A DNA stretch of 64,000 nucleotides from Sphingomonas citri (GTDB taxonomy: Bacteria > Pseudomonadota > Alphaproteobacteria > Sphingomonadales > Sphingomonadaceae): assembly GCF_019429485.1 (NCBI RefSeq), contig NZ_JAHXZN010000002.1:62001-126000 (forward strand). The letters are read 5' to 3'. The notes under the pieces were generated by a model. It had not been told where the DNA came from, made no database searches, and saw nothing but the letters and a program-made list of their open reading frames with translations. Shown piece by piece: positions 38,689-48,095 of this stretch (position 1 is its first letter; every line of letters begins with the position of its first letter). The translations under genes and the position numbers were made by a program.

Positions 38689-39866
38689 CCGACACCGCCG
38701 CCCCCACGCCGTCGCCCGCTCCCGCCCTGACGCCCACGCCCACGGGTAAACCGAGGGCACGCCGCCGCGCCTTCCTGATCCTCGGCGCGGTGCTGGCGGT
38801 GGTGCTGATCATCTGGGCGATCATGCACTTCTTCTTCGCGCCGCCGGAGGAGGAGACCGACGACGCCTATGTCGCGGGCGACGTCGTCGCGATCACCGCG
38901 CGCGACCCCGGCACGGTGACGCAGCTCCACGCCGACAACACCCAGTCGGTCACCGCCGGCCAGCCGCTGATCGATCTCGATCCCACCACCGCCGACGTCA
39001 ACGTCGCCGCAGCGGCGGCCGAGCTGGCGCGCGCGGTGCGCTCGACCCGCGCCGACTTCACGCGCGTGGGCCAGTCCGACGCCGCTATCGTCCAGGCCGA
39101 GGCCGAGCTCAACCGCGCGCGCGACGATTACGCGCGCCGCCGCGGCGCCGCCCAGCAGGGCGCGATCTCGGGCGAGGAGCTGAGCCACGCCGCCGATGCG
39201 GTGAAGGTAGCGACCGCCAACCTGCGGCTCGCGCGCGAGCAGCGCCGCCAGGCGCAGAGCGCGGTGCAGGGCACCGACGTCAACACCAACCCCGCGGTGC
39301 TCGCCGCCATCGCCAACTATCGCCGCGCCGCGGTGGCGCGCGGGCACATGCACGTGATCGCGCCGATCGCGGGCGTGGTGGCGCAGCGCACGGTGCAGGT
39401 CGGCCAGCAGGTCAACGCGGGGACGCCGCTGATGGCGATCGTGCCGCTCGACCGACTGTGGGTCGACGCCAATTTCCGTGAGACTCAGCTCAAGGACCTG
39501 CGCATCGGTCAGCCGGTCAAGATCACCGCGGACATGTACGGCGGCGACATCGTCTATCACGGCCGGGTGATCGGACTCGCCGCGGGCAGCGGCAACGCTT
39601 TCGCGCTGCTGCCGCCGCAGAACGCCAGCGGCAATTGGATCAAGATCGTCCAGCGCGTGCCGGTGCGGATCGCGCTCGATTCTCGCGAGCTGCGCTCCAA
39701 CCCGCTGCGCGTCGGCCTCTCCGTGACGACGACGGTCGACACCGCCGACCAGCGCGGCGCGCGGCTCGCGCAGGCCGCGGCGGCGCCCTACCGCGGCGAC
39801 ACCAACGTCGGCACCGACCCTAAGGTCGAGGCGGAGATCCGCCGCATCGTGGCGGCCAACCGGTGA
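38685..39866 (+). CDS. emrA: EmrA-type membrane fusion protein (HlyD family)
   Basis: 393 aa. One N-terminal membrane anchor (about residues 29-48), then the EmrA signature ETDDAYVAGDVVAI. The lipoyl-like and coiled-coil region runs through AAAAAELARAVRSTRADF and RDDYARRRGAAQQGAISGEEL, and the beta-barrel part includes IAPIAGVVAQRTVQVGQQV and GRVIGLAAGSGNAFALLPPQNASGNWIKIVQRVPVRI. It links the inner membrane EmrB to the outer membrane factor. It overlaps the preceding gene by 4 bases, and emrB follows after a 192-base gap that holds a repeat pair. Confidence 0.94.
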   Translation: MTDTAAPTPSPAPALTPTPTGKPRARRRAFLILGAVLAVVLIIWAIMHFFFAPPEEETDDAYVAGDVVAITARDPGTVTQLHADNTQSVTAGQPLIDLDPTTADVNVAAAAAELARAVRSTRADFTRVGQSDAAIVQAEAELNRARDDYARRRGAAQQGAISGEELSHAADAVKVATANLRLAREQRRQAQSAVQGTDVNTNPAVLAAIANYRRAAVARGHMHVIAPIAGVVAQRTVQVGQQVNAGTPLMAIVPLDRLWVDANFRETQLKDLRIGQPVKITADMYGGDIVYHGRVIGLAAGSGNAFALLPPQNASGNWIKIVQRVPVRIALDSRELRSNPLRVGLSVTTTVDTADQRGARLAQAAAAPYRGDTNVGTDPKVEAEIRRIVAANR

Positions 39867-39920
39867 GCGGCGTCGCGGAGCGTCTTGCGGCGGTGACCGC
39901 GCTGCTCTTCCCCCATTCCT

Positions 39921-40011
39921 CCACCCCGGCGAACGCCGGGGTCGAGGTGGGGGACCTCGCCGAGACTCGCCGGCTTCACCCAATTGGACCTCGGCGGCCG
40001 TCGGGGTGGCA
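39921..40011. repeat. Palindrome pair inside the efflux operon
   Basis: CCACCCCGGCGAACGCCGGG (39921 onward) and the reverse-oriented CAATTGGACCTCGGCGGCCG (39980 onward) lie between emrA and emrB. The pair belongs to the dispersed family and is placed where it can form a large hairpin in the operon mRNA. Confidence 0.75.
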
Positions 40012-40058
40012 GGGGTATACAGAGGTCCTCCTTTGCACCTCGCAGGCGGACCTTCACC

Positions 40059-41603
40059 ATGGCTAGCGGCGCGCCGCAGGAACAGGCGCCGCTCACCGGC
40101 GTCCAGCTCGGCGTCACCGCCTTCGCGCTGGCGCTCGGCACCTTCATGATGGTGCTCGACAGCACCATCGCCAACGTCTCGCTGCCGACGATCGCGGGCA
40201 ACCTCGGCGTGTCGAGCGACAACTCCACCTGGGTGGTCACCGCCTTCGCGGTCGCCAACGGCGTCGCGGTGCCGCTGACCGGCTGGCTGATGCGCCGCTT
40301 CGGCGTGGTGCGCGTGTTCTGCACCTCGGTGGTGCTGTTCACAATCGCCTCGTTCCTGTGCGGCGTGGCGTGGGACCTGCCCTCGCTGATCCTCTTCCGC
40401 GTGCTCCAGGGCGCTGTGTCGGGGCCGATGATGCCGGGCAGCCAGGCGCTGCTGATCTCGATCTTCCCGCACGACAAGCGCTCCACCGCGCTCGGCATCT
40501 GGTCAATGACCACGCTGGTCGCCCCGATCATGGGGCCGATCCTCGGCGGCTACATCTCCGACAACTATCACTGGTCCTGGATCTTCCTGATCAACGTGCC
40601 GTTCGGCGTCGTCACCGCTCTGGTGTGCTGGTTCAACCTGCGCAGCCGCGAGACGCCGACGATGAAGCTGCCGATCGACACGGTCGGGCTCGGGCTGCTG
40701 GTGCTATGGGTCGGCTCGCTCCAGGTCATGCTGGACCTCGGCAAGAACGCGGACTGGTTCAACGACCCGCTGATCGTGGTCCTGACGCTCACCGCGGCGA
40801 TCGCCTTCGTCGCCTGGGTGATCTGGGAGCTGACCGACGCGAACCCGACGGTGGACCTCACGTTGTTCGCGCGTCGCAACTTCTGGATCGGCAATCTCTG
40901 CTTCTCGCTCGGCTATGCGGTGTTCTTCGCCAACATCCTGATCCTGCCTTTGTGGCTCCAGACCCAGCTGGGCTATACCGCGACCTGGGCGGGGCTGGTG
41001 GCGGCGCCGAGCGGCGTCGTGGCGGTGATACTGACTCCGCTGGTGGCGCGAATGTCGGGCAAGGTCGACGCGCGCCTGATCGCGACGATTGCCTTCGCCG
41101 GTTTCGCGATCAGCTACTGGATGCGATCGGGCTACACCGCGCAGGCGACCTTCGGCGACCTCGTGCTGCCGCTGCTCGTCCAAGGCGTGTCGATGAGCAC
41201 CTTCTTCCTGGCGATGCTCACGATCTCGCTCGACAAGATCCCGCCGCAGCGGCTGCCCTCGGCGACCGGCATCTCGAACTTCTGCCGCATCACCGCGGGC
41301 GGGTTCGCCGCCTCGCTGATCTCGACCGCGTGGGACCGCCGCGAGGCGCTCCACCAGAGCCGGCTCGCCGAGGCGATCGGCAACGGCATGCCCTATCAGC
41401 TGGCGGCCGAGCAGATGCAGCGCCTGGGGATGAGCGCGCAGCAGGCCGCCGCCGCGGTAACACGGCAGATGGTGGGGCAGGCCTATCTGCTCGCCTCGGT
41501 CGACCTGTTCCGCCTGTCGGCATGGCTCGCAGCGGGGCTGATCCTGCTGGTGTGGACCTGTCGCCGGCCGAGCGCGCCGTCGGGTCCGGTCGCGGCGGAC
41601 TGA
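40059..41603 (+). CDS. emrB: EmrB-type MFS transporter (DHA2, 14 transmembrane segments)
   Basis: 514 aa drug:H+ antiporter. Typical EmrB text is present: FMMVLDSTIANVSLPTIAGNLG, WVVTAFAVANGVAVPLTGWLMRRFG, GPMMPGSQALLISIFP, GPILGGYISDNYHWSWIFLINVPFG. It completes the tripartite pump. ATG 40059 is chosen from homology of the N-terminus; 25 upstream codons are derived from the repeat. The stop is followed by two further repeat pairs. Confidence 0.95.
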   Translation: MASGAPQEQAPLTGVQLGVTAFALALGTFMMVLDSTIANVSLPTIAGNLGVSSDNSTWVVTAFAVANGVAVPLTGWLMRRFGVVRVFCTSVVLFTIASFLCGVAWDLPSLILFRVLQGAVSGPMMPGSQALLISIFPHDKRSTALGIWSMTTLVAPIMGPILGGYISDNYHWSWIFLINVPFGVVTALVCWFNLRSRETPTMKLPIDTVGLGLLVLWVGSLQVMLDLGKNADWFNDPLIVVLTLTAAIAFVAWVIWELTDANPTVDLTLFARRNFWIGNLCFSLGYAVFFANILILPLWLQTQLGYTATWAGLVAAPSGVVAVILTPLVARMSGKVDARLIATIAFAGFAISYWMRSGYTAQATFGDLVLPLLVQGVSMSTFFLAMLTISLDKIPPQRLPSATGISNFCRITAGGFAASLISTAWDRREALHQSRLAEAIGNGMPYQLAAEQMQRLGMSAQQAAAAVTRQMVGQAYLLASVDLFRLSAWLAAGLILLVWTCRRPSAPSGPVAAD

Positions 41604-41968
41604 GGAGCGTCCGTGCCCCGGCGGAGGCCAGGGCCCAGTCGGAAGACGTTGGTGAGGCCCCCGACCGCCGGCCCAGCTGGGCCCCGGCCTTCGCCGGGGA
41701 ACGATGTGGCGATGAGCCGATGGGGCGTGCTGAGATCGGACCCCCCTCTTTCCCACGTGCCACCCCGGCGGACGTCGGGGTCCAGTTGGGAAAGCCGTCG
41801 TGACACGTACCATCGTCCCCCACCTGGGCCCCAACGTCCGCCGGGGTGGCAGCGAGCGCGGAGAGGTGGCGAAAACGTCGCGGTGCCGAGAATGAGTGCC
41901 GCCGACCGCCGAGCGATGCCGAGCGCGTCGCGATTGGCCCGCCCCCTCCCGCGCGCTAAGACGCGGAC
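41604..41968. repeat. Repeat-filled intergenic region before kynU
   Basis: 365 bases with no gene. It has two inverted pairs of the palindrome family: 41613-41641 with 41671-41702, and 41761-41790 with 41821-41850. Cores read CCCCGGCGGAGGCC, GGCCCCGGCCTTCGCCGGGG, CACCCCGGCGGACGTCGGGG and CCCCAACGTCCGCCGGGGTG. The kynU promoter must lie between about 41850 and 41968, but none is recognisable. Confidence 0.75.
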
Positions 41969-43162
41969 ATGACCGACTTCGCCGCCACCCGCGCGCTGTT
42001 CCACCTGCCGCCGGGCGTGATCTACCTCGACGGCAACTCGCTCGGCCCGCTGCCGCGCGCGGCCGAGGCGCGCGCCGCCGCGGTGATCCGCGAGCAATGG
42101 GGCGAGCGGCTGATCCGCGGCTGGAACGACTGCGAGTGGATGGCGCTGCCGACGCGCGTCGGCGACCGTATCGCGCGGCTGGTCGGCGCGCCCGCGGGCA
42201 GCGTCATCACCGGCGACACGCTCTCGATCAAGCTGTTCCAGGCGCTCGCCGCCGCAATCGCGCTGCGCCCCGACCGCCGCGTGGTGCTGAGCGACAGCGG
42301 CAATTTCCCGAGCGACCTCTACATCGCCCAATCGCTGCTCGACTCGCTCGGCCAAGGTCACGAACTGCGGGTCGTCGCCCCCGAGGCGGTGGCCGACGCG
42401 ATCGACGACAGCGTCGCGGTGACGATGCTGACCGAGGTCGACTATCGCACCGGCCGCCTCCACGACATGCGCGCGCTCACCGCAAGCGCGCACGCCGCCG
42501 GCGCGATCGCTTTGTGGGACCTGGCGCATTCCGCCGGCGCGCTGCCGGTCGACCTCGCCGGCGCGGACGCCGACTTCGCGGTCGGCTGCACCTACAAGTA
42601 CCTCAACGGCGGCCCCGGCGCCCCTGCCTTCCTCTACCTCGCGCCGCGCCACGCCGAGACCGCGCGCCCGATCCTGAGCGGCTGGCTCGGCCATCGCGCG
42701 CCCTTCGCGTTCGAGCGCGACTATGCCCCCGCGCCCGGGGTCGAGCGCATGCGCGTCGGCACGCCGCCGGTGATCGCGCTGTCGGTGCTCGACGCCGCGC
42801 TCGACGTCTGGGACGGGGTCGACATGGCCGACGTGCGGGCCGCCTCGATCGGCCTGTCGCAGCGCTTCATCGCCGAGGTGGAGACGCGCTGCCCGCAGCT
42901 CACGCTCACCTCGCCGCGCGACCCGCACGCGCGCGGCAGCCAGGTGAGCGTCGCGCACCCCCAGGCCTATGCGGTGATGCAGGCGCTGATCGCGCGCGGC
43001 GTGATCGGTGACGTGCGCGCGCCCGACCTGCTGCGCTTCGGCTTCACGCCTTTGTACCTGTGCGAGGAGGAGGTGGTGCGCGCGGTCGCCATCCTCGCCG
43101 ACGTCCTCGCGACCGGGTCGTGGGACCGCCCCGAGCACCACGCCCGCGCCGCGGTGACGTGA
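41969..43162 (+). CDS. kynU: Kynureninase
   Basis: 397 aa PLP enzyme cutting kynurenine to anthranilate and alanine. Motifs: [12 protein letters not shown] near the start, [26 protein letters not shown] with the PLP-binding Asp, and the Schiff-base Lys K210 in [16 protein letters not shown]. Length is normal. The stop and the kynA start overlap by one base (TGATG), so the two are coupled. No kynurenine formamidase gene adjoins them. Confidence 0.96.
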   Translation: MTDFAATRALFHLPPGVIYLDGNSLGPLPRAAEARAAAVIREQWGERLIRGWNDCEWMALPTRVGDRIARLVGAPAGSVITGDTLSIKLFQALAAAIALRPDRRVVLSDSGNFPSDLYIAQSLLDSLGQGHELRVVAPEAVADAIDDSVAVTMLTEVDYRTGRLHDMRALTASAHAAGAIALWDLAHSAGALPVDLAGADADFAVGCTYKYLNGGPGAPAFLYLAPRHAETARPILSGWLGHRAPFAFERDYAPAPGVERMRVGTPPVIALSVLDAALDVWDGVDMADVRAASIGLSQRFIAEVETRCPQLTLTSPRDPHARGSQVSVAHPQAYAVMQALIARGVIGDVRAPDLLRFGFTPLYLCEEEVVRAVAILADVLATGSWDRPEHHARAAVT

Positions 43163-43974
43163 TGAGCGAGCATCACGACGCCGAGCTGAACTTCGCCGGG
43201 CGCATGGGCTATGGCGATTATCTCGCGCTCGATCGCGTGCTCGACGCGCAGCACCCGCTGAGCGACGCGCACGACGAGCTGCTGTTCATCATCCAGCACC
43301 AGACCAGCGAATTGTGGATGAAGCTGGCGGTGCACGAGCTGGAAAGCGCGCGCGACGCGATCCTGGCCGATCGCCTGCCGCAGGCGTTCAAGCTGCTGGC
43401 GCGAGTGGCGCGGATCCTGGAGCAGCTCAACGGCGCCTGGGACGTGCTGCGCACGATGACGCCGTCCGACTATACCACATTCCGCGACGCGCTGGGGCAA
43501 TCGTCGGGGTTCCAGTCGTGGCAGTATCGCGCGGTGGAATATCTGTGCGGCAACCGCGTCTCGGCGACGCTGGGGCCGCACCGCCACCGCGCGCCGACGC
43601 TGGCGCGGCTGGAGGCGATCCTCGACGCGCCGAGCATCTACGACGCAGCGCTGGTCCGGCTCCACGCCGCCGGGCTGCTCGCCGACCCGGCGCGCGACTG
43701 GCGCGCGCCGCACGTCGCGAGCGAGGCGGTGGTGGGCGCGTGGGAGCAGGTGTATCGCGCGCCCGAGACGCACTGGCCGCTCTACGAGCTGGCGGAGAAG
43801 CTCGTCGACCTGGAGGATTATTTTCGGCGCTGGCGCTTCAACCACGTCACCACGGTGGAGCGCGTGATCGGGCTCAAGCGCGGCACCGGCGGCACCGCGG
43901 GTGTGTCGTACCTGCGCAAGATGCTCGAGGTCGAGCTGTTCCCCGAGCTGTGGCAGGTGCGCACGCGCTTGTGA
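43162..43974 (+). CDS. kynA: Tryptophan 2,3-dioxygenase
   Basis: 270 aa heme enzyme that opens the indole ring of tryptophan to N-formylkynurenine. Signatures: [38 protein letters not shown], and the axial heme ligand region [22 protein letters not shown] with H228. Length is normal for bacterial TDO. It is the second gene of the kyn pair. The product would need a formamidase encoded elsewhere before KynU can act. Confidence 0.96.
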   Translation: MSEHHDAELNFAGRMGYGDYLALDRVLDAQHPLSDAHDELLFIIQHQTSELWMKLAVHELESARDAILADRLPQAFKLLARVARILEQLNGAWDVLRTMTPSDYTTFRDALGQSSGFQSWQYRAVEYLCGNRVSATLGPHRHRAPTLARLEAILDAPSIYDAALVRLHAAGLLADPARDWRAPHVASEAVVGAWEQVYRAPETHWPLYELAEKLVDLEDYFRRWRFNHVTTVERVIGLKRGTGGTAGVSYLRKMLEVELFPELWQVRTRL

Positions 43975-44013
43975 GGGAGGCTCGCCATTTCTGCTACCAC
44001 CCCGGCTCCTCTC

Positions 44014-44104
44014 CACCCCGGCGAACGCCGGAGTCCAGTTGGGGAACGCCGATGAGACGCACGACCGCCTTCCGACGGGCCCCGGCGTTCGCCGGAGTTA
44101 TGAA
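44014..44104. repeat. Palindrome pair between kynA and the aminopeptidase
   Basis: CACCCCGGCGAACGCCGGAG at 44014-44033 and the reverse-oriented GGCCCCGGCGTTCGCCGGAG at 44079-44098. These two are near-exact complements of each other, one of the best-conserved pairs in the window. Confidence 0.78.
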
Positions 44105-44205
44105 AGAAGCGGGCTGACGAGCAGACCGGGGAAGCGCCGTCGCGGGGGATGCACTTCGGCCGGTTCCGTCCTAGGCCTGCGGCAACCAGAACGAAGGTCG
44201 CGCCC

Positions 44206-46863
44206 ATGAGACTCCTGCTGCTCGCCTCCACCGCCCTCTTCCTCGCCGCGCCCGCACTGGCGCAGCAGGCCCCCGTCCCTGCCCCCGCGACCGCCACCCC
44301 CGGCCCGGTCCCGCTCGGCCAGCTCCCCGACACCGCGCGCCCGACCGCTTATCGCATCGATCTCACCGTCCGCCCCGAGCAGGAGCGCTTCACCGGCCAC
44401 GCCGAGGTCGACGCCGAGCTCCGGCGCGCCACCCCCTCGCTCTACCTCCACGGCAACGGCCTCGCCGTCGCCACGGTTCTCGCGCGCGTCGGTGGCCGCA
44501 CCGTCACCGCGCGCTACACGCAGGTCGACGCTTCGGGCGTGGCGCGGCTTGATTTCGCGACGCCGCTCCCCGCCGGCCGCGTCACGCTCGCCTTCGACTA
44601 TGACGCGCCCTTCATGACCGGCGCCGAGGGGCTGTACCGCGCCAAGGTCGGCGACGACTGGTACGCCTGGACGCAGATGGAACCGATCGACGCGCGGCGC
44701 ATGTTCCCCGGCTTCGACGAGCCCGGCTTCAAGACGCCCTTCACGCTCAGCGTCACCGCGGCGAGCGGGCAAAAGGTTTTCGCCAACACGCCCGAGACCG
44801 CCACCACCCCCGCGGGCGCGGGGCTGACCCGCCACGTCTTCGCGCCCTCCAAGCCGCTGCCGACCTATCTCGTCGCCATCGCGGTCGGGCCGTTCGACGT
44901 GGTGCCCGGCGACGCGCCCGCCAACGCGGTGCGAACGACGGCGCTGCCCTATCGCGCCATCGCCACCAAGGGCCAGGCCGAGCGGCTCCGGCTCGCCGCG
45001 ACCGAGGGGCCGAAGATCCTCGCGCTGCACGAGCAATATTTCGGCATCCCCTATCCCTACGAGAAGCTCGACCAGATCGCCGGCCCGGTGATGAGCGGCG
45101 CGATGGAGAATGCCGGTCTCGTCAGCTATAACGACACCTTGCTGCTGCTCGACCCCGACGCGCCCGCGTCGCAGCGGCGCGGCTTCGGCACGGTGGTGGC
45201 GCACGAACTGGCGCACCAATGGTTCGGCGACCTCGTGACCCCGAAATGGTGGACCGACATCTGGCTCAACGAGAGCTTCGCCGAATGGGCGGGCAATCGC
45301 GTCGGCGAGATCTGGCAGCCGGGGCTCGGCACCGACGTCGCCCAACTCGCCGAGGCGTTCACCGCGATGGACACCGACAGCCGCGCAAGCGGTCGCCCGA
45401 TCCGCCAGGAGATCACGCGCAACGACCAGATCGCCAGCGCCTTCGACTCGATCACCTATCAGAAGGGCGGCCAGGTGCTGACCATGGTGGAGCGCTATCT
45501 CGGCGCGGAGAAGTTCCGCCGCGGCGTGCAGTTCCATCTGAACCGCTTCCGCTACGCCAACGCCGCCGCGGACGATTTCTTCGAGTCGATGGCGACCGGG
45601 TCGGGCGATCCCGGCATCGTCCCGGTGTTCCGCAGCTTCGTGACGCAGACCGGCGTGCCGGTGATCCGCATCCGCGCCGACGGCGCCGGGCGGTGGCAGT
45701 TGAGCCAGCAGCGCTACCGCCCGATCGGCGTCGCCGCGCAACCCGCGCCGCAGACCTGGACGGTGCCGGTCTGCGCGCGCCAGGGCGAGACGCGCAGCTG
45801 CACCCTGCTCGGCAGCGCGACCGGCACGCTCGCTCTGCGCGGCAGCGGCATCGCGGTGCCCAACGCCGACGGCGCGGGCTATTGGCGTTACAGCCTCGAC
45901 GACGCCGGCTGGGCCGGGCTGCTGGGGGGCGCCGACACGCTGCCCGCGCGCGAGGCGATGGCGGCGGCGGACAGCCTGTGGGCCGACTTCCTCGCGGGCA
46001 ACGCCAGCTTCGCGCGCGTGATCGCGGGCGCGCGCGCCTTCGCCGCGCATCGCGAGCGCAGCGCGACGCTGCAACTGCCGCAGGCGATCGCCGAGGTCGA
46101 GCAGCTCGACCTCTCGCCCGCCGCGACGGCGGGGCTGCGCCGGCTCGCGGGCGAGCTGTCGTTGCCGCGGTTGCGTGCGCTCGGCGCGGTGTCGTTCGCA
46201 CCAAGCGCCTATGCGGGCGAGGAGACCGGGCAAGCGCTGCTGCGGCAGAACCTCGTCGACTATGCCGCGCAGACCGCGCGCGACGCGGCGCTCCGTTCGC
46301 AGCTCGCCGATGCGGCCGAGGGCGCGCTCGCGGCCACGCCGCGCCCGGTCGATCCGTCCTATCGCGAGCTGGCGTTCGCGGTGGCGGTGGAGGATCGCGG
46401 CGTGGCCTTCATGAACCGGCTGCGCGACTCGCTGGCGGAGAGCGGTGATCCGCTGTTCCGCTCGCACGCGGTGCGCGCGCTGGGCCACGCCACCAGCGCC
46501 GCGGAGGTGGCGCGCGCGCTCGAGTTCACGCGGGATCCGGCGCTGCAATCGACCGAGCGGCTGACGCTGATGACCCGGCTCGCCTATCAGCCGCTCGGGC
46601 GCGACGCGCTGCTGGCGCTGTTCACGCGCGACTTCGACGGCGCGATCGCGGGGGTGCCCGCCTTCGCGCGCGCGCGTATCCCAACGCTGTTCGGCGGCTA
46701 CTGCAGCGCGGACAAGGCCGACGCCGTCGAGGCGCTGTTCCGCCCGCGGCTGGCGATGCTGGGCGGCGGCGCGCTGGAACTGAGCCAGGCGCTCGGCGCG
46801 ATCCGCCAGTGCGTCGCGCTGCGCACGGCCAAGCGCGCCGAGGTGGAGGCGGCGTTGCGGTGA
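44206..46863 (+). CDS. Secreted M1-family aminopeptidase
   Basis: 885 aa. Signal peptide (LLLLASTALFLAAPALAQQ). The M1 signatures are GAMENAG and the zinc motif HELAH (333-337) in VVAHELAHQWFGDLVTPKWW, with the third ligand Glu in NESFAEW. The C-terminal helical ERAP1-type domain follows. It would trim N-terminal residues from peptides in the periplasm or at the surface. ATG 44206 is chosen, since a longer frame only adds non-signal residues. Confidence 0.93.
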   Translation: MRLLLLASTALFLAAPALAQQAPVPAPATATPGPVPLGQLPDTARPTAYRIDLTVRPEQERFTGHAEVDAELRRATPSLYLHGNGLAVATVLARVGGRTVTARYTQVDASGVARLDFATPLPAGRVTLAFDYDAPFMTGAEGLYRAKVGDDWYAWTQMEPIDARRMFPGFDEPGFKTPFTLSVTAASGQKVFANTPETATTPAGAGLTRHVFAPSKPLPTYLVAIAVGPFDVVPGDAPANAVRTTALPYRAIATKGQAERLRLAATEGPKILALHEQYFGIPYPYEKLDQIAGPVMSGAMENAGLVSYNDTLLLLDPDAPASQRRGFGTVVAHELAHQWFGDLVTPKWWTDIWLNESFAEWAGNRVGEIWQPGLGTDVAQLAEAFTAMDTDSRASGRPIRQEITRNDQIASAFDSITYQKGGQVLTMVERYLGAEKFRRGVQFHLNRFRYANAAADDFFESMATGSGDPGIVPVFRSFVTQTGVPVIRIRADGAGRWQLSQQRYRPIGVAAQPAPQTWTVPVCARQGETRSCTLLGSATGTLALRGSGIAVPNADGAGYWRYSLDDAGWAGLLGGADTLPAREAMAAADSLWADFLAGNASFARVIAGARAFAAHRERSATLQLPQAIAEVEQLDLSPAATAGLRRLAGELSLPRLRALGAVSFAPSAYAGEETGQALLRQNLVDYAAQTARDAALRSQLADAAEGALAATPRPVDPSYRELAFAVAVEDRGVAFMNRLRDSLAESGDPLFRSHAVRALGHATSAAEVARALEFTRDPALQSTERLTLMTRLAYQPLGRDALLALFTRDFDGAIAGVPAFARARIPTLFGGYCSADKADAVEALFRPRLAMLGGGALELSQALGAIRQCVALRTAKRAEVEAALR

Positions 46864-46909
46864 GGGGTTGCTCGCGCAAGCAAGCACCGCGTACCATCCC
46901 ACATGACGT

Positions 46910-47002
46910 CACCGCGGACTTGCTCCGTGGTCTACGGCGCCGCGCGCATCACCTGTCGTGAAGCGTGCGGACCGGTGGGTCCCCGGAACAAGTCCGGATG
47001 AC
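46910..47002. repeat. Palindrome pair between the aminopeptidase and mmsB
   Basis: GTCACCGCGGACTTGCTCCG (about 46918) and GTCCCCGGAACAAGTCCGGA (about 46979) form a diverged inverted pair between two convergent genes, where it may aid termination. Confidence 0.6.
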
Positions 47003-47027
47003 GAGGTCATTTGGAGGGAGACGCTTT

Positions 47028-47906
47028 CTACGCTCCCCGCAGCATCCGGATGATACCGGAGAAATCCTCCCCACCATGCCCGCCCTCGCCGAACGCGCGG
47101 TACAGGTCGCGCGCGTTCTCGCCGAGCGGCAGCGTCGCGCCGCCGTCCGCCGCCGCGGCCATCGCCAGCTCGAGGTCCTTGAGCATCAGCGCGCCCGCGA
47201 AGCCGCCGCGATAGTCGTTGTCCGCGGGCGACTGAGGGCCGACCCCGGGCACCGGGCAGTAGCTCGTCATCGACCAGCTCTGCGCGGTCGCCTTGCTGGC
47301 GATGTCGTAGAACACCTGCGGGTCGAGCCCGAGCCGCTCGGCGAGAACGAAGCCCTCGCAGGTCGCGATCATCGTCGCGCCGAGGATCAGGTTGTTACAC
47401 AGCTTGGCGGCCTGACCTGTGCCGCTCGCGCCGGCGTGGACCACCGCCTTACCCATGGCCTCGAGGTAAGGCCGGGCACGCTCGAACGATTCGGCCGGCC
47501 CGCCGACCATGAAGGTGAGCGTGCCCGCGGTCGCCGCCGCGATGCCGCCCGACACGGGCGAGTCGACCGCGGCGACACCGCGCGCGCGCGCCTGCTCGGC
47601 AACCGCGCGCGCGGTGGCGACGTCGATCGTCGAGCAGTCGATGAGGATCGCCGCGGCATCGACCAGCGACAGGATCTCGTCATAGACCTGCGCGACGTGG
47701 CGCCCCGCCGGCAGCATGGTGATCACCGCCTCGGCGCCATCGACCGCCGCCGCGGCGCTGTCGGTGGCGAGGCAGCCGGCGTCCTTGGCGCGTGCCAGCG
47801 CCTCGGCGGAGAGATCGAAGGCGCGCACATCGTGGCCGTGCTTCGCGAGGTTGGCGGCCATCCCGCCGCCCATATTGCCTAACCCGATGAACGCGACGCG
47901 TGCCAA
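47028..47906 (-). CDS. mmsB: 3-hydroxyisobutyrate dehydrogenase
   Basis: 292 aa NAD-dependent enzyme that oxidises 3-hydroxyisobutyrate to methylmalonate semialdehyde in valine catabolism. Motifs: FIGLGNMGGGMAANLAKHGH for NAD binding, the substrate region DSPVSGGIAAATAGTLTFMVGG, and the catalytic Lys in GQAAKLCNNLILGATM. Last gene in the mms cluster, separated from the upstream enoyl-CoA hydratase by a large hairpin repeat. Confidence 0.95.
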   Translation of the reverse strand: MARVAFIGLGNMGGGMAANLAKHGHDVRAFDLSAEALARAKDAGCLATDSAAAAVDGAEAVITMLPAGRHVAQVYDEILSLVDAAAILIDCSTIDVATARAVAEQARARGVAAVDSPVSGGIAAATAGTLTFMVGGPAESFERARPYLEAMGKAVVHAGASGTGQAAKLCNNLILGATMIATCEGFVLAERLGLDPQVFYDIASKATAQSWSMTSYCPVPGVGPQSPADNDYRGGFAGALMLKDLELAMAAAADGGATLPLGENARDLYRAFGEGGHGGEDFSGIIRMLRGA

Positions 47907-47946
47907 ATTGCCTCTCCTCGTTATCCTTACAGCGCCCGCCCCTCCT

Positions 47947-48068
47947 CCGTTCGCGCTGAGGAGAGGCTGAGTCCGTCGAAGCCTCGTCTCGAAGCGCTGC
48001 CACGACCGCGGCGCCGGATGCTTCGAGACGCCGCATCGACGAGCTCAGCGGCTCCTCAGCACGAACGG
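47947..48068. repeat. Large interrupted inverted repeat between mmsB and the enoyl-CoA hydratase
   Basis: The left arm starts CCGTTCGCGCTGAGGAG and continues GCTGAG, TCGA and TCTCGAAG. The right arm answers in reverse with CTTCGAGA, TCGACGAGCTCAGC and CTCCTCAGCACGAACGG. The whole forms an about 120-base imperfect hairpin, of a type I recall in many sphingomonad intergenic regions, distinct from the short palindrome family. It sits in the mRNA of the catabolic cluster. Confidence 0.75.
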
Positions 48069-48095
48069 AGAGCGATCAGACGTCGCGTCACCGCC

